DNA of 64,000 nucleotides from Vibrio sp. 10N.286.49.B1 (GCF_002873335.1 NZ_MCUW01000007.1:124001-188000), one strand, 5' to 3'; shown: positions 7,996-19,970, numbered from the stretch's first letter. Notes: generated by a model from the letters alone, not told the origin. Translations and numbers: made by a program.

Positions 7996-9725
7996 CAAGC
8001 AAAAAAGCGACGAACCCTCCCAAGAAAAAAACACCACCGCAATCTCCACCACCAACGATCATTCCTTGGCGCTTTCGCACGGTACTAGGAGCTATCATTG
8101 TCATTTTCTTTGCGCTGCTTGCTCGTATTGGTTATATCCAGGTGATTGAGCCAGATAACCTGATCAAACAAGGGGACTTGCGTACGGTTCGAGTGAAGGC
8201 GTTGCCATCGGCTCGCGGAATTATTTCCGACCGAAATGGTGAACCATTAGCGGTCAGTGTCCCAGTACAAGCTGTCTGGGCCGATCCCGCTACGATATTT
8301 AAGAATGGCGGCTTTGAGGAAATTGATCGTTGGCATGCCCTTGCCGATGTTCTTGGCCTTGACCGCAAAGGCTTAATCACCAAGATTAACAAGAATAAAT
8401 CGCGCCGCTTTATATACCTGCAGCGCCAAGTAAGCCCGGCGATGGCTAAATACATTAAGGAGCTCAAGCTATCCGGAATCGGGTTAAAGGCGGAATCTCG
8501 TCGTTATTATCCCGCCGGAGAAGTGAGCTCCCATCTTGTTGGTGTCACGGGTATCGATGGTCACGGCTTAGAAGGGGTTGAGCGTAGCTATGATAAATGG
8601 CTCACTGGCGAAGCTGGGAAGCGAATTATTCGTAAAGATCGCTATGGTCGTGTTGTCGAAAATATTTCTCTTGAAGAACGAGAAGAAGGCAAGCCACTTG
8701 AATTAACCATTGATCAGCGTTTACAAGCCATTGCCTATCGGGCGGTTAAACAGGCTGTTGCAGATTATCGCGCCACCTCTGGTAGTGCGGTGATGATTGA
8801 TGTAGAGAGTGGCGCGGTATTGGCAATGGTCAACGCGCCGTCATACAACCCCAATAATCGAAGCTCTCGCCAATCATTTACGATGCGAAATCGAGTGATC
8901 ACCGATTCACTGGAGCCAGGCTCCACCGTGAAACCGTTTGTGGTGCTTGCGGCATTAGAGGCGGGTACTGCCAACGATAAAACCGTGATCGATACGGGTA
9001 ATGGCATCATGCAAATTGGAGGTAGCCGGGTACGTGACACCTCCAAGGTTGGCAAGGCTGACCTGGCAAAAATCTTACAAAAATCGAGTAATATCGGTGT
9101 TGCTAAGTTGGCACTTGATATGCCACTGGAAGCGTTATTAGGCATGTACAGCTCTATCGGGTTTGGGCAGGTATCTGGCCTTAACCTTGTAGGGGAAGCG
9201 TCGGGTATTTTCCCTAACCGTCGTCGCTGGTCAAAGTTTGAAATTGCGACACTCGCGTTTGGCTATGGTATCTCCATTACGCCGTTACAGTTGGCTCACG
9301 CTTATGCCACGTTAGGCAATGCGGGTCTGTATCAACCAGTACACATCATAGAAAATAATCAGCAAGACCTCTCGAAACAAGTCATGGACCATGACAATGC
9401 CCAGCAAGTCCTACAATACCTTGAGGGGGTGACTCAACCCGGTGGTACGGCGACACGAGCGGCGGTACCGGGTTATCGAGTTGCGGCTAAAACGGGTACC
9501 TCGCGTAAAGCCAGTGCCGGAGGCTACAGCGATGAGTATGTGGCATTAACGGCCGGTATTGCACCCGTGAGTCGCCCTAAGGTTGCTTTGGTTGTGGTGA
9601 TTAATGAACCGCAAGGTGATCAATATTATGGCGGTTCGGTGGCAGGACCTGTGTTCTCAGAAATTATGAAAGGGGCGTTACAGATTCTTAATGTGGCGCC
9701 TGACGAAAATCAGTTTCAAAAATAA
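7992..9725 (+). CDS. ftsI: Septal peptidoglycan transpeptidase FtsI (PBP3)
   Basis: A 577-residue class B penicillin-binding protein, inner-membrane anchored (transmembrane segment about residues 33-55), that cross-links septal peptidoglycan together with FtsW. All three active-site motifs are present: SxxK as STVK with catalytic Ser311, SSN at 365-367, and KTGT starting at Lys500. The N-terminal pedestal domain includes SARGIISDRNGEPLAVS. Length is close to E. coli PBP3 (588). It starts within the ftsL stop codon and is followed by murE after 13 bp. This is the usual target of aztreonam-type beta-lactams. Confidence 0.97.
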   Translation: MTSKKATNPPKKKTPPQSPPPTIIPWRFRTVLGAIIVIFFALLARIGYIQVIEPDNLIKQGDLRTVRVKALPSARGIISDRNGEPLAVSVPVQAVWADPATIFKNGGFEEIDRWHALADVLGLDRKGLITKINKNKSRRFIYLQRQVSPAMAKYIKELKLSGIGLKAESRRYYPAGEVSSHLVGVTGIDGHGLEGVERSYDKWLTGEAGKRIIRKDRYGRVVENISLEEREEGKPLELTIDQRLQAIAYRAVKQAVADYRATSGSAVMIDVESGAVLAMVNAPSYNPNNRSSRQSFTMRNRVITDSLEPGSTVKPFVVLAALEAGTANDKTVIDTGNGIMQIGGSRVRDTSKVGKADLAKILQKSSNIGVAKLALDMPLEALLGMYSSIGFGQVSGLNLVGEASGIFPNRRRWSKFEIATLAFGYGISITPLQLAHAYATLGNAGLYQPVHIIENNQQDLSKQVMDHDNAQQVLQYLEGVTQPGGTATRAAVPGYRVAAKTGTSRKASAGGYSDEYVALTAGIAPVSRPKVALVVVINEPQGDQYYGGSVAGPVFSEIMKGALQILNVAPDENQFQK

Positions 9726-9738
9726 GTGAGTGATTCTT

Positions 9739-11238
9739 ATGTTGACGCCTTTGACATTAACCGCGTTACTTGAGCCTTGGCTTAATGTCGATAACGACGT
9801 AGTTCCCAATGATGCACTCAAAAACATCATGGTCTCAAACCTTGAGTTGGATAGTCGAGCGATAGAAGCGGGGGACACGTTTGTCGCCATTATTGGTCAT
9901 GAGGTCGATGGTCGTCGATTTATAGACAATGCGCTGGCCGCTGGTGCGACGAGTGTGATTGCTCAAACCGCCGATGAAAGCCAGCATGGTCAAGTGGATA
10001 CGTCGGGGGCTTCTCCCGTTATCTATCTCTACGATCTCGGTCGCTTTCTTTCGGAGCTTGCTGCTCGTTTATACCGTTACCAACAATCGGTGATAGGTAT
10101 TACTGGCACGAATGGAAAAACCACAATCGCGCAATTAATCGCGCAATGGCTTGAATTACTTGGTCACCCCGCTGCCGTCATGGGCACGACAGGTAATGGT
10201 TTTTTGCAGCAGCTAGAAGTGGCAAAAAATACCACGGGTAACGCTATTGAAGTCCAGAAAACATTATCAAAACTTGATGCTCAAGGGGCGGCTTACACGG
10301 CAATGGAGGTATCTTCTCACGGCTTGGTTCAAGGGCGAATTGCTGCTGTTCCCTTTACGCTAGGTATTTTTACCAACCTAAGTCGTGATCATTTGGATTA
10401 CCATGGCACGATGGGCGAGTACGAAGCCGCGAAGAAATTGTTATTTACCGGTCATCAATGCAAACATGCGGTGTTTAATATCGATGACGATGTCGGCATG
10501 CGTTGGCTAGAAGCGCGTCCAGATGCGATAGCGGTGTCGGTTAATGGCCTTCAAAAAGGCGAGCAATCACTGTGGGCGAGTAATGTTCAGTACAGTGAAA
10601 GTGGCATTACCGTGAGTTTTGAGGGCTGTTTTGGTTCCGGTGAGCTTCAAGCGCCACTCATTGGTCAGTTTAATGCCTGCAATGTGATGTTGGCGTTTGC
10701 CGCTTTGCTACGCTTGGGCTTTGATAAAATGCAGCTGATTGAGTGTGCTAAAAATCTTCAGCCTGTGTTAGGACGCATGGAGCTATTTCAAGTCGCGAAC
10801 AAGCCTAAGATAGTTGTCGATTACGCCCATACGCCTGATGCTTTGGAAAAAGCATTACAAGCGTTGCGCGTTCATTGCGAAGGTAAGCTTTGGGTCATTG
10901 TTGGTTGTGGTGGCGATCGCGACAAAGGCAAGCGTCCAATGATGGCATCGATAGCTGAGCAGTTGGCTGATTATGTCGTTCTCAGTGATGATAATCCACG
11001 TGGCGAAATGCCATCGGCGATCGTGGATGACATGTTAGCAGGGATGAATAACCCAGCAGCGGCTATGATTGAGCACAGTCGTTTTGAGGCAGCTAAAATA
11101 GCCTTAGCCCAAGCGGGTACGTCGGATATCATTTTACTCGCCGGCAAGGGTCATGAAGACTATCAAATCATCGGTCAAAAATCGGTCCATTATTCCGATC
11201 GTGAGTCGGCTGCTACCCTACTAGAAATCGAATTGTGA
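9739..11238 (+). CDS. murE: UDP-MurNAc-tripeptide synthetase MurE (meso-DAP adding)
   Basis: A 499-residue cytoplasmic Mur ligase that adds the third residue of the stem peptide. The ATP loop is [13 protein letters not shown] (about residue 117). The substrate-specificity motif DNPR is present in [10 protein letters not shown], which marks the meso-diaminopimelate enzyme of Gram-negatives rather than the lysine type. GKGHEDYQ near the C-terminus is also conserved. The ATG at 9739 has AGTGAG about 7 bases upstream; an in-frame GTG at 9730 lacks such a site. murF follows after 12 bp. Confidence 0.96.
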   Translation: MLTPLTLTALLEPWLNVDNDVVPNDALKNIMVSNLELDSRAIEAGDTFVAIIGHEVDGRRFIDNALAAGATSVIAQTADESQHGQVDTSGASPVIYLYDLGRFLSELAARLYRYQQSVIGITGTNGKTTIAQLIAQWLELLGHPAAVMGTTGNGFLQQLEVAKNTTGNAIEVQKTLSKLDAQGAAYTAMEVSSHGLVQGRIAAVPFTLGIFTNLSRDHLDYHGTMGEYEAAKKLLFTGHQCKHAVFNIDDDVGMRWLEARPDAIAVSVNGLQKGEQSLWASNVQYSESGITVSFEGCFGSGELQAPLIGQFNACNVMLAFAALLRLGFDKMQLIECAKNLQPVLGRMELFQVANKPKIVVDYAHTPDALEKALQALRVHCEGKLWVIVGCGGDRDKGKRPMMASIAEQLADYVVLSDDNPRGEMPSAIVDDMLAGMNNPAAAMIEHSRFEAAKIALAQAGTSDIILLAGKGHEDYQIIGQKSVHYSDRESAATLLEIEL

Positions 11239-11250
11239 TAGGAGTCGAAT

Positions 11251-12660
11251 ATGATTACGCTGACGTTATCTGACATTACCCATGCGGTAGGTGGCACCTT
11301 GATGGTCGGTGAGCATACCAAGTGTGCAGGCCCTGAAATGTTGATCGAGGCCGTGACAACCGATACCCGAGCGATTGAGCAAGGTGCATTATTTATCGCC
11401 TTGGTCGGTGAGCGATTCGATGCACATGATTTTGTCACTCACGCTAAGGATAGCGGCGCTGTCGCCGTTATTGTCGAGAGAAAACTTGATGTTGATGTGA
11501 CACAGATTGTGGTTGACGACTCATTAAAGGCGCTCGGTCACCTTGGTGAATACGTTCATCAGCAAGCGAAATCTAAAAATAGACAGTCTAAAACCGCTAA
11601 AACGATTGGCATTACAGGCAGCTGCGGGAAGACAACGGTTAAAGAAATGGTGGCAAGTATCCTTAACCAACAAGGGCAAGTGCTCTATACGGCTGGGAAC
11701 TTTAATAATGATATTGGTGTTCCGCTGACGTTATTAAGAAGCACGGAAAATGATGATTTCTCTGTCATTGAGATGGGCGCAAATCATGTGGGTGAAATTG
11801 CCTACACGACACAGTTGACTCATCCTGATATTGCCATTGTAAATAATGTGGCTGAGGCCCATCTAGAAGGGTTTGGTTCTCTACAAGGCGTAAAGCAAGC
11901 TAAGGGTGAGATATACCAAGGCTTAGAAGCATCTGGAACCGCCTTGGTGAACCTCGACAGCCATGGTGGTGAGTTATGGAATGATGTCTTAAGCGATAAA
12001 AAAGTGGTGACTTTTGCCCAGCAAAACCCTGACGCAGACTACTTCGCTTCTGACATAGTAATGTCATCGCAAGGGAGTTCGTCCTTTACACTGCACACGC
12101 CTATTGGCCAAGTTGCGATAGAGCTTGGTTTGATCGGCCTTCATAATGTCAGTAACGCCATTGCCTCTGCAGCGTTAGCGGTGCAATGCGATAGCTCGCT
12201 ATTACAGATTCAGCTAGGGTTGAAAACCTTGAATAAGGTCAAAGGACGTGTCGAGGTAGAAAAACTCACCGAGACCATTACCTTGATTGATGACAGTTAC
12301 AATGCCAGCGTACCGGCCATGAAAGCCGCGGTAGACCTACTCTCGCAGTTCAATGGAGAGCGCTGGTTGATTTTGGGCAACATGGCAGAATTGGGGCATG
12401 AAAGCCTTGCACTTCACAAAGAAGTCGGACAACATGCTGCACCTTTCGCATTCGACCATGTTTTAACCTATGGTGAAGATGCGAAAGTAATCAGTGACCT
12501 TTGCAGTGGTATGCATTTCCAAAGTCACGACGTTATGCTCGATTACATTGAGCAACATCTACTATTATTAAATCAGACCTCTCACACCTTGTTGGTGAAA
12601 GGGGCGAACAGTGCTGGTATGTTCAAGATCGCGACGGCACTGAAGGAGAATTTTTCATGA
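11251..12660 (+). CDS. murF: UDP-MurNAc-tripeptide D-Ala-D-Ala ligase MurF
   Basis: A 469-residue Mur ligase that adds D-alanyl-D-alanine to complete the UDP-MurNAc pentapeptide. The ATP loop is [14 protein letters not shown] (about residues 117-130). Other Mur-family landmarks are [26 protein letters not shown] and [16 protein letters not shown]. Size is normal (E. coli 452). A strong ribosome site (TAGGAG) precedes the ATG. The stop overlaps the mraY start by 4 bp. The ddl gene that makes its dipeptide substrate is not in this cluster. Confidence 0.96.
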   Translation: MITLTLSDITHAVGGTLMVGEHTKCAGPEMLIEAVTTDTRAIEQGALFIALVGERFDAHDFVTHAKDSGAVAVIVERKLDVDVTQIVVDDSLKALGHLGEYVHQQAKSKNRQSKTAKTIGITGSCGKTTVKEMVASILNQQGQVLYTAGNFNNDIGVPLTLLRSTENDDFSVIEMGANHVGEIAYTTQLTHPDIAIVNNVAEAHLEGFGSLQGVKQAKGEIYQGLEASGTALVNLDSHGGELWNDVLSDKKVVTFAQQNPDADYFASDIVMSSQGSSSFTLHTPIGQVAIELGLIGLHNVSNAIASAALAVQCDSSLLQIQLGLKTLNKVKGRVEVEKLTETITLIDDSYNASVPAMKAAVDLLSQFNGERWLILGNMAELGHESLALHKEVGQHAAPFAFDHVLTYGEDAKVISDLCSGMHFQSHDVMLDYIEQHLLLLNQTSHTLLVKGANSAGMFKIATALKENFS

Positions 12661-13739
12661 TCATTTGGCTTGCTGAGCTACTCCAGCCATACTTTTCTTT
12701 CTTTCGTCTTTTCGAATACCTGTCATTTAGAGCGATTGTCAGTGTGTTAACCGCGCTTGGGCTGTCTTTATGGATGGGGCCTAAAATGATTGCCAAATTG
12801 CAGATGTTGCAAATTGGCCAAGTGGTGCGAAACGAAGGTCCAGAATCTCACTTTAGTAAGCGTGGCACACCAACAATGGGTGGTGTGATGATCTTATTTA
12901 CGATTACGTTTACCGTCTTGCTTTGGTCAGATTTGACCAATCCTTACGTATGGGCTGTCTTGGTGGTATTGCTGGGGTTTGGCGCCGTTGGTTTTGTCGA
13001 TGATTATCGTAAAGTCGTACGTAAGAACACGGACGGCTTGATCGCTCGTTGGAAGTATTTTTGGCAGTCTGTGATTGCGTTGGTGGTTGCATTTGCACTG
13101 TACGCACATGGCCAAGATACGGCGGCTACGCAGCTTGTTGTACCATTTTTCAAAGATATTATGCCTCAAATGGGGCTGTTCTATATCGTCTTTACTTATT
13201 TCGTTATTGTTGGAACCAGTAATGCCGTCAACCTAACCGATGGTCTTGATGGCTTAGCTATTATGCCAACGGTATTGGTGGCAGCAGGTTTTGCTGTGAT
13301 TGCCTGGGCAACGGGTAACGTGAATTTTGCCAATTACCTGCATATCCCCCATATCCCATATACGTCTGAGCTAGTGGTGGTTTGTACTGCCATCGTTGGG
13401 GCTGGCCTTGGTTTCCTTTGGTTTAATACTTACCCTGCCCAAGTGTTCATGGGCGATGTGGGTTCGCTGGCCTTGGGTGGTGCACTCGGCGTTATTGCGG
13501 TATTGGTCCGTCAAGAGTTTGTGTTAGTGATCATGGGAGGGGTATTTGTTATGGAGACCCTGTCGGTGATATTGCAGGTAGGTTCATACAAATTGCGTGG
13601 TCAACGTATCTTCCGCATGGCACCAATACACCATCACTATGAATTGAAAGGCTGGCCAGAGCCTCGCGTTATCGTGCGATTTTGGATCATTTCGATTGTT
13701 TTGGTGCTCATTGGCTTGGCGACACTGAAAGTACGTTAA
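12657..13739 (+). CDS. mraY: Phospho-MurNAc-pentapeptide transferase MraY
   Basis: A 360-residue integral membrane enzyme, the same length as E. coli MraY, with about ten transmembrane helices. It transfers phospho-MurNAc-pentapeptide to undecaprenyl phosphate, making lipid I. Catalytic and signature residues are visible: VDDYRKV (acidic pair), [31 protein letters not shown], and the histidine motif [11 protein letters not shown] near the C-terminus. It starts in the murF stop codon; murD follows within 21 bp. Confidence 0.97.
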   Translation: MIIWLAELLQPYFSFFRLFEYLSFRAIVSVLTALGLSLWMGPKMIAKLQMLQIGQVVRNEGPESHFSKRGTPTMGGVMILFTITFTVLLWSDLTNPYVWAVLVVLLGFGAVGFVDDYRKVVRKNTDGLIARWKYFWQSVIALVVAFALYAHGQDTAATQLVVPFFKDIMPQMGLFYIVFTYFVIVGTSNAVNLTDGLDGLAIMPTVLVAAGFAVIAWATGNVNFANYLHIPHIPYTSELVVVCTAIVGAGLGFLWFNTYPAQVFMGDVGSLALGGALGVIAVLVRQEFVLVIMGGVFVMETLSVILQVGSYKLRGQRIFRMAPIHHHYELKGWPEPRVIVRFWIISIVLVLIGLATLKVR

Positions 13740-13760
13740 TTCGTGGTAGGAACAGTAAGC

Positions 13761-15095
13761 ATGGAACGTTGGCAAGACATTCGTAACGTGGTGGTCGTTG
13801 GGCTCGGTATTACCGGGCTCTCTGTCGTTAATCACTTACAACAAATCCCGCACTCACTTCGAATACGTGTTATGGATTCTCGGTCGCAGCCACCAGGCGC
13901 CGACACACTGCCTCAAGGCATTGACTTGCATTGTGGCAGCTTTGAGCAGCAATGGCTCAATGAAGCAGATTTGATTGTGTGTAATCCTGGTATTGCGCTG
14001 GCAACCCCTGAGATAGCGACAGCCATGGCGCTGGATATCCCCGTTGTTGGTGATATTGAACTATTTGCTTGGGCGAACACTAAGCCAGTCATCGCGATTA
14101 CTGGATCTAACGGTAAAAGCACCGTCACAGATCTGACGGGTGAGCTAGCAAAGGCCGCAGGCTTGAAGGTTGGTGTCGGGGGCAATATTGGTGTCCCAGC
14201 TTTAGATTTATTGCAACTGGATGCGGATCTTTATGTCCTTGAACTTTCGAGCTTCCAGCTAGAAACAACCTCGAGTCTAAAAACGATAGCATCTGCCTTC
14301 TTGAATCTTTCTGAAGACCACATGGATCGCTATCAAGGGATGGATGATTATGCGCTCGCCAAACAGCGTATATTCTTGCATGCTGAGAATGCGTTAGTGA
14401 ATAGGTTAGAACCCGGAACCTACCCTGATCCTGAACGTTATACTGGGCACCTGCACACCTTTGGTTTTGATAACCAAGCGTTTGGTATGCAGCAGCAAAA
14501 TGGTACGACTTGGTTAATGGACAACGGTGAGCCGATTGTTGACGCCAGTATGTTGAACATTGTTGGTAAACACAATTGGTCTAATGCCTTAGTCGCATGT
14601 GCTTTGTTAAAACTTGCTGGGGTGGATTATCGTCGCTCAAGTGAGGCGCTGATCCAATATTCAGGACTTAGCCATCGTTGTCAGGTTGTCGCCAAAGAAA
14701 ATGGTGTGACATGGGTGAATGACTCTAAGGCGACGAATGTGGCGAGCACATTGGCGGCATTATCTGGCTTAGTCTTAGAAGGGCACCTTTACTTGTTGCT
14801 TGGTGGTGAAGGGAAAGGCGCAGACTTTAGCGCACTTTCTGATCCCCTTTCACAACTCAATGTATCGCTTTGTTGTTTTGGGCGTGACGGTGAATTGTTT
14901 ACGTCGTTACATTCGAGTGCTCAGCGATTCGATACATTGGACGAGGTTTTGGCCCATATTACACCCACGCTCAAGCAGGGCGATATGGTGATGCTTTCGC
15001 CGGCTTGCGCGAGCTTCGATCAGTTTGCAAATTTCATGGCTCGTGGTGACCATTTTTCAGCATTGGCTAAACAATATTCGCGACAAGTGAGTTAA
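13761..15095 (+). CDS. murD: UDP-MurNAc-L-alanine:D-glutamate ligase MurD
   Basis: A 444-residue cytoplasmic Mur ligase that adds D-glutamate. The N-terminal Rossmann-like UDP-binding loop is [12 protein letters not shown], the ATP loop is [13 protein letters not shown] (about residue 112), and the carbamylated-lysine and metal region contains [11 protein letters not shown]. The ATG at 13761 (MERWQDIRN) with TAGGA upstream is preferred to an in-frame GTG at 13743. It ends 15 bp before ftsW. Confidence 0.95.
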   Translation: MERWQDIRNVVVVGLGITGLSVVNHLQQIPHSLRIRVMDSRSQPPGADTLPQGIDLHCGSFEQQWLNEADLIVCNPGIALATPEIATAMALDIPVVGDIELFAWANTKPVIAITGSNGKSTVTDLTGELAKAAGLKVGVGGNIGVPALDLLQLDADLYVLELSSFQLETTSSLKTIASAFLNLSEDHMDRYQGMDDYALAKQRIFLHAENALVNRLEPGTYPDPERYTGHLHTFGFDNQAFGMQQQNGTTWLMDNGEPIVDASMLNIVGKHNWSNALVACALLKLAGVDYRRSSEALIQYSGLSHRCQVVAKENGVTWVNDSKATNVASTLAALSGLVLEGHLYLLLGGEGKGADFSALSDPLSQLNVSLCCFGRDGELFTSLHSSAQRFDTLDEVLAHITPTLKQGDMVMLSPACASFDQFANFMARGDHFSALAKQYSRQVS

Positions 15096-15110
15096 CACGG
15101 ACGTGCCGAT

Positions 15111-16331
15111 ATGTTTCATCAAGTAAAACAACGTACATCAGATTGGCTTGGTACAGCAGCGCCGAAGACGCTCTACGACAGACAGCTTGTCTGGTTAGCG
15201 TTAGGCTTGATGATGACTGGCCTAGTCATGGTGACGTCTGCCTCTTTCCCAATTAGCTCTCGCCTTACCGATCAACCGTTTCACTTTATGTTCAGGCATG
15301 CCATTTTTTTATGTTTGGCGATTGCGGTTTCATCGGTCGTATTACAAGTACCGGTAAAGAAATGGTTCCAATATAGCTCTTACCTTCTCGCTATCTCTAT
15401 CGTGCTACTGGTGGTTGTATTGGTGGTGGGTAAGTCAGTGAATGGCGCTTCCCGCTGGATCCCATTAGGGCTATTTAACCTTCAGCCGGCTGAGGTCGCC
15501 AAGCTTGCTCTGTTTATATTCATGTCCGGCTACTTAGTTAGAAAACAAGATGAAGTTAGGCGGTCTTTTTTTGGTGGGTTTATCAAACCTATCATGGTAT
15601 TTACCACACTTGCGGTATTGCTACTTGGCCAACCGGACTTAGGCTCAGTGGTCGTAATGCTCGTGACGCTGTTTGGCATGTTGTTCATTGCTGGTGCAAA
15701 GCTATCTCAATTTATTGCGCTATTTGTCGCAGGTGTGAGTGCTGTTATCGGACTGATTTTGGTTGAGCCATACCGAGTTCGACGAGTGACCTCATTCTTA
15801 GACCCTTGGGAAGATCCGTTTGGAAGCGGTTATCAGCTGACTCAGTCATTAATGGCATTCGGACGCGGTAACTGGATGGGGCAAGGATTGGGTAATTCCA
15901 TTCAAAAGTTGGAATATTTACCGGAAGCACATACCGATTTTGTGTTTGCTGTTTTAGCAGAAGAGCTGGGCTACATAGGTGTGGTCCTAGTGTTAATGTT
16001 GGTGTTTGGCTTAGTGATTAAAGCGCTCTTTATTGGTAAAAGAGCATTTGAAAAACAACAACTCTTTGGTGGTTACCTTTCTTTTGCTATCGGTATATGG
16101 TTTGCTTTTCAAACGCTGGTTAATGTAGGCGCAGCGGCGGGCATGGTGCCGACTAAAGGACTGACATTGCCCCTAATCAGTTACGGCGGGTCAAGTCTTA
16201 TTATTATGTCAGTTGCGGTCTCGATTTTGCTAAGGGTTGACTATGAGTGTCGCTTGTTACCTGAGACCTCAACCCCAGAAAAACCTGAATTAAAGCCACA
16301 AGAAAAAGACGTTAAAAATGAAGAAAAATAA
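15111..16331 (+). CDS. ftsW: Septal peptidoglycan glycosyltransferase FtsW (SEDS)
   Basis: A 406-residue SEDS-family membrane protein with about ten transmembrane helices that polymerises lipid II at the septum with FtsI. Signature stretches include [54 protein letters not shown] (with the conserved Asp of SEDS enzymes just before FVFAV) and [14 protein letters not shown]. The C-terminus is a charged cytoplasmic tail. The stop lies 14 bp inside murG. Confidence 0.96.
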   Translation: MFHQVKQRTSDWLGTAAPKTLYDRQLVWLALGLMMTGLVMVTSASFPISSRLTDQPFHFMFRHAIFLCLAIAVSSVVLQVPVKKWFQYSSYLLAISIVLLVVVLVVGKSVNGASRWIPLGLFNLQPAEVAKLALFIFMSGYLVRKQDEVRRSFFGGFIKPIMVFTTLAVLLLGQPDLGSVVVMLVTLFGMLFIAGAKLSQFIALFVAGVSAVIGLILVEPYRVRRVTSFLDPWEDPFGSGYQLTQSLMAFGRGNWMGQGLGNSIQKLEYLPEAHTDFVFAVLAEELGYIGVVLVLMLVFGLVIKALFIGKRAFEKQQLFGGYLSFAIGIWFAFQTLVNVGAAAGMVPTKGLTLPLISYGGSSLIIMSVAVSILLRVDYECRLLPETSTPEKPELKPQEKDVKNEEK

Positions 16332-17385
16332 ACGATTGATGGTGATGGCTGGTGGTACCGGTGGTCATGTATTTCCTGGTCTTGCCGTGGCAAAAAGGCT
16401 ACAAGAGCAAGGTTGGGATATTCGCTGGTTGGGTACAGCAGACCGAATGGAAGCTGATCTGGTTCCAAAGCATGGTATCGAGATCGACTTTATCAAGGTG
16501 AAAGGTTTGCGTGGGCAAGGACTGGTCAAGTTGCTGAAAGCGCCGTTCCAGATTTGTAGTGCGATCTTGCAAGCAAGATCGCATCTCAAGCATTGGCAAC
16601 CTGATGCCGTGCTTGGTATGGGAGGGTATGTCAGTGGTCCAGGTGGTATTGCGGCTTGGAGTTTGGGCATCCCTGTCGTGCTGCATGAGCAAAATGGTGT
16701 GGCGGGCTTAACGAATAATTGGTTATCTAAGATTGCCAAAAAAGTGTTCCAGGCGTTTCCTGGTGCGTTTCCAAATGCGGAAGTTGTCGGCAACCCAGTT
16801 CGTCAAGACTTGCTTAATATCGAGCGACCAGAATCTCGCCTGAGAAATCGTGAAGGAGACATCCGCATTCTCGTGATGGGTGGCAGTCAAGGTGCTCAGA
16901 TCCTCAATAAAACGCTACCGCCGGTGCTTAAAAAACTGGGAGCAGGCTATGAGGTTCGTCACCAAGCAGGTAAAGGCAACCAGGCATTAGTTAGCCAGGA
17001 CTACCAAGCGTGCGGTGTAGCAAAGGCCAGTGTCAGTGATTTTATTGATGATGTGTCGGCGGCGTACCAGTGGGCAGATTTAGTCGTTTGCCGCTCTGGT
17101 GCCTTGACGGTATCGGAACTGGCGGCAGTAGGCGTTGGGGCCATTTTCGTTCCTTTTATGCATAAAGACCGACAACAAGCACTAAATGGTGATCACTTAG
17201 TCCATAGCGGTGCCGCATATATGATTGAGCAGCCGGATTTAACCGTGGACGCTCTAGCATCGCAAATCTCAAATTTAGACCGAGCACAACTCATCACTTT
17301 AGCGATTAATGCTCGAAAAGCCGCTAAACTTGATGCAGACACACGCGTTGCCAACGAAATTATTGAATTAACAAAATTAGATTAA
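16318..17385 (+). CDS. murG: UDP-GlcNAc transferase MurG
   Basis: A 355-residue GT-B fold glycosyltransferase, matching the E. coli length, that adds GlcNAc to lipid I to make lipid II at the inner face of the membrane. The N-terminal glycine loop is [15 protein letters not shown] (about 11-25). A second G-loop is [12 protein letters not shown], and the C-terminal donor domain has [14 protein letters not shown] and the acidic and glutamine-rich [13 protein letters not shown]. It overlaps ftsW by 14 bp and precedes murC by 13 bp. Confidence 0.96.
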   Translation: MKKNKRLMVMAGGTGGHVFPGLAVAKRLQEQGWDIRWLGTADRMEADLVPKHGIEIDFIKVKGLRGQGLVKLLKAPFQICSAILQARSHLKHWQPDAVLGMGGYVSGPGGIAAWSLGIPVVLHEQNGVAGLTNNWLSKIAKKVFQAFPGAFPNAEVVGNPVRQDLLNIERPESRLRNREGDIRILVMGGSQGAQILNKTLPPVLKKLGAGYEVRHQAGKGNQALVSQDYQACGVAKASVSDFIDDVSAAYQWADLVVCRSGALTVSELAAVGVGAIFVPFMHKDRQQALNGDHLVHSGAAYMIEQPDLTVDALASQISNLDRAQLITLAINARKAAKLDADTRVANEIIELTKLD

Positions 17386-17398
17386 TGAGACGTTTTTA

Positions 17399-18865
17399 AT
17401 GACACAGCAGCACAAACAAGATTTAGCACAGATTCGCGCTTTAGTACCGGAGATGAGACGTGTGAAGACGATTCATTTCGTAGGTATTGGCGGTGCCGGT
17501 ATGAGTGGTATTGCCGAGGTTTTACTCAACGAAGGGTATCAGATCACAGGCTCAGACCTAGGCAGCAATGCGGTGACTGAACGTCTGCAAGATAAAGGGG
17601 CGACGATTTATCGTGGTCACCAAGCCAGCAATATTGATCAAGCCAGTGTAGTGGTGGTCTCTACGGCGATTAGCGCTGAAAACCCTGAGCTATTGGCAGC
17701 GAAAGAGCTGCGTATTCCCGTGGTACAACGTGCAGAAATGTTAGCGGAGCTAATGCGATTTCGTCATGGGATTGCGGTTGCTGGGACACATGGTAAAACG
17801 ACTACGACAGCGCTAGTGACTCAGATTTATTCAGAAGCGGGTATGGATCCAACGTTTGTGAATGGTGGGTTAGTGAAGAGTGCGGGTACGAATGCGCGTC
17901 TGGGATCAAGTCGTATCTTGATTGCAGAGGCGGATGAAAGCGATGCATCGTTCCTGCATCTTCAGCCAATGGTTAGTATTGTTACCAATATTGAAGCTGA
18001 CCACATGGATACCTATGGCGGTGACTTTGATACGCTGAAACAAACGTTTATTGATTTCTTACACAACTTACCTTTTTACGGTCAAGCCGTCGTATGTGTC
18101 GATGATCCTGTCGTTCGAGAACTCATTCCACGAATCAGCCGTCAGGTTATTACGTATGGATTTTCCGAAGATGCAGATGTTCGTCTTGAGAATTATCGAC
18201 AGCAAGGTCAACAGGGCAAATTTACGGTTGTCAGAAAAGACCGAGAAAACCTCGATATTACATTAAATATTCCGGGTGAACATAATGCGCTCAATGCGTC
18301 AGCGGCTATTGCTGTTGCCACTGAAGATAACATTTCAGATGAAGCCATTGTGAAAGCAATGTTAGGGACGGAAGGGACTGGACGCAGATTTGAACACCTT
18401 GGTGAATTTGATACCGGGAATGGTAACGTCATGCTGGTGGACGATTATGGTCATCATCCTACGGAAGTCGATGTCACTATCAAAGCGGCGCGTAATGGGT
18501 GGAGTGATAAACGACTGGTCATGATATTCCAACCGCATCGCTATAGCCGAACCCGCGACTTGTATGAAGATTTTGCTAATGTGCTAGAGCAGGTGGATGT
18601 TTTAGTCATGCTTGATGTCTATTCAGCGGGTGAGACGCCTATTGTTGGTGCTGACGGGCGAGCGTTATGCCGAACAATACGAACTCGCGGCAAGTTAGAT
18701 CCTGTTTTTGTTCCAGAAATGAACAACTTACCATCAGTTTTATCCAATCTTTTGCAAGACGGAGACTTAGTCCTGACGCAAGGCGCTGGTGACATAGGTA
18801 AAGTAGCCAAGCAATTACAAACGATGGAATTGAATATTAAAACGATGCAAAACAATGCTCGTTAG
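17399..18865 (+). CDS. murC: UDP-MurNAc:L-alanine ligase MurC
   Basis: A 488-residue Mur ligase that adds the first stem residue, L-alanine. The Rossmann loop is [17 protein letters not shown], the ATP loop is [12 protein letters not shown] (about 122-133), and [15 protein letters not shown] and [10 protein letters not shown] are conserved. Length agrees with E. coli MurC (491). It closes the first transcription block of the cluster: a hairpin terminator lies 36 bp downstream, and ddl, which follows murC in E. coli, is absent. Confidence 0.96.
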   Translation: MTQQHKQDLAQIRALVPEMRRVKTIHFVGIGGAGMSGIAEVLLNEGYQITGSDLGSNAVTERLQDKGATIYRGHQASNIDQASVVVVSTAISAENPELLAAKELRIPVVQRAEMLAELMRFRHGIAVAGTHGKTTTTALVTQIYSEAGMDPTFVNGGLVKSAGTNARLGSSRILIAEADESDASFLHLQPMVSIVTNIEADHMDTYGGDFDTLKQTFIDFLHNLPFYGQAVVCVDDPVVRELIPRISRQVITYGFSEDADVRLENYRQQGQQGKFTVVRKDRENLDITLNIPGEHNALNASAAIAVATEDNISDEAIVKAMLGTEGTGRRFEHLGEFDTGNGNVMLVDDYGHHPTEVDVTIKAARNGWSDKRLVMIFQPHRYSRTRDLYEDFANVLEQVDVLVMLDVYSAGETPIVGADGRALCRTIRTRGKLDPVFVPEMNNLPSVLSNLLQDGDLVLTQGAGDIGKVAKQLQTMELNIKTMQNNAR

Positions 18866-18901
18866 TTATAGTGTATTTTATTAAATAAAAGTACGCTGTA
18901 C

Positions 18902-18942
18902 GGCTTGGTTTTAACTTATTGAGTTACCCAAGCCTATTTTTT
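18902..18942 (+). terminator. Intrinsic terminator inside the dcw cluster
   Basis: GGCTTGG (18902-18908) pairs with CCAAGCC (18928-18934), with an inner TAACT/AGTTA stem, and is followed by TATTTTTT. It lies between murC and ftsQ, where most gammaproteobacteria have continuous coding sequence. Confidence 0.75.
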
Positions 18943-18986
18943 AGCGAATTTCATACTCAAATCTTCAGTTTTATGCTCTTGAGTAT

Positions 18987-19014
18987 TTGATAGTTTTATA
19001 TTCGTTAGTATAAT
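18987..19014 (+). promoter_or_regulatory. Strong sigma70 promoter for ftsQAZ
   Basis: TTGATA (18987-18992) and a perfect TATAAT (19009-19014) with 16 bp between them give a start near 19021 and a leader of about 70 nt before ftsQ. Together with the upstream terminator it makes ftsQ-ftsA-ftsZ a separately controlled unit. Confidence 0.75.
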
Positions 19015-19093
19015 CCTAAGGTTATAGACAGTAGGTTAGACTCTGACTCCACAATGTTAGAAAGCGAAGAGCAGTTAATTAGGGACTGATGAG

Positions 19094-19897
19094 TTGACAA
19101 GAACTTCGGCAAGCAGCGCTATAAACGATAAATCGTCCACCCTGTTGAATCAACATGGATTAGGATTAGTGTTTTTATTTATCGTGATCACTGCTATTGG
19201 TTCTGGACTTTATGCCACGATTAGCTGGATGTGGGATGATCAGCGCCTACCTTTGTCTAAGATTGTATTGCAGGGAGACCTGACGCACGTGTCGGCGAAA
19301 GATGTGCAAGATGCATTTGCCCACCTTGACCATATCGGTACATTTATGTCGCAAGATATCAATGTATTACAATCGAGTGTGGAGAATATTGAATGGGTAT
19401 CTCAAGCGTCGGTAAGAAAGCAATGGCCTGATACGGTAAAAGTCTTCTTAACGGAATATCAAGCCAGTGCTATTTGGAATGGTATCGAGATGTTGGACGC
19501 GTCGGGGGTTGTTTTCAATGGCGACGTCTCTCGTATAGAAGAAGAAAAAGTGAAGCTCTATGGACCGACAGGGACAGAATTAAAAGTCCTTAACGCCTAC
19601 AGAGAAAGTAATAAAAAACTGGCGACATTAGGCCTGACTATTTCATCTTTGGTATTAAATGAGCGCCGTGCTTGGCAGGTCATTTTAAGTAATGGTATTA
19701 GGGTTGAGTTAGGTAAAGATGCGCTAAACGATCGTCTGCAGCGTTTTATTTTTCTTTATCAACGTCTGGGCGACAAGGTATCGGAGGTCAGCTATATTGA
19801 TTTACGATACGATACTGGTGCCGCTGTTGGTTGGTTTCCCGTCGATGAATCAACAGAAAATGGCGGTAAAGAAGCAAAACAGAATGTCGCAAGTTAG
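19094..19897 (+). CDS. ftsQ: Cell division protein FtsQ
   Basis: A 267-residue bitopic divisome protein: cytoplasmic N-terminus, one transmembrane segment (about residues 25-48, LVFLFIVITAIGSGLYATI), then a POTRA domain (LSKIVLQGDLTHVSAKDVQDAF) and a beta domain ending in VSYIDLRYDTGAAVGW, a well-conserved FtsQ stretch. It recruits FtsL and FtsB. It begins with TTG; AGGGA lies 8 bases upstream and no in-frame ATG is available, so low-efficiency initiation may be intended. It is separated from ftsA by 136 bp of structured DNA. Confidence 0.93.
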   Translation: MTRTSASSAINDKSSTLLNQHGLGLVFLFIVITAIGSGLYATISWMWDDQRLPLSKIVLQGDLTHVSAKDVQDAFAHLDHIGTFMSQDINVLQSSVENIEWVSQASVRKQWPDTVKVFLTEYQASAIWNGIEMLDASGVVFNGDVSRIEEEKVKLYGPTGTELKVLNAYRESNKKLATLGLTISSLVLNERRAWQVILSNGIRVELGKDALNDRLQRFIFLYQRLGDKVSEVSYIDLRYDTGAAVGWFPVDESTENGGKEAKQNVAS

Positions 19898-19906
19898 CGA
19901 CTGGCG

Positions 19907-19940
19907 TTATGTATCAGCAATTCAGAGTGCTGATACATAA
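19907..19940. repeat. Perfect 13-bp hairpin after ftsQ
   Basis: TTATGTATCAGCA (19907-19919) and TGCTGATACATAA (19928-19940) are exact inverted repeats around an 8-nt loop. The hairpin starts 10 bp after the ftsQ stop. No T-run follows, so it looks more like a transcript-stability or processing element than a terminator. Confidence 0.7.
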
Positions 19941-19970
19941 ATTCAGTCTTGCAATTAAGCCGCTATTACC

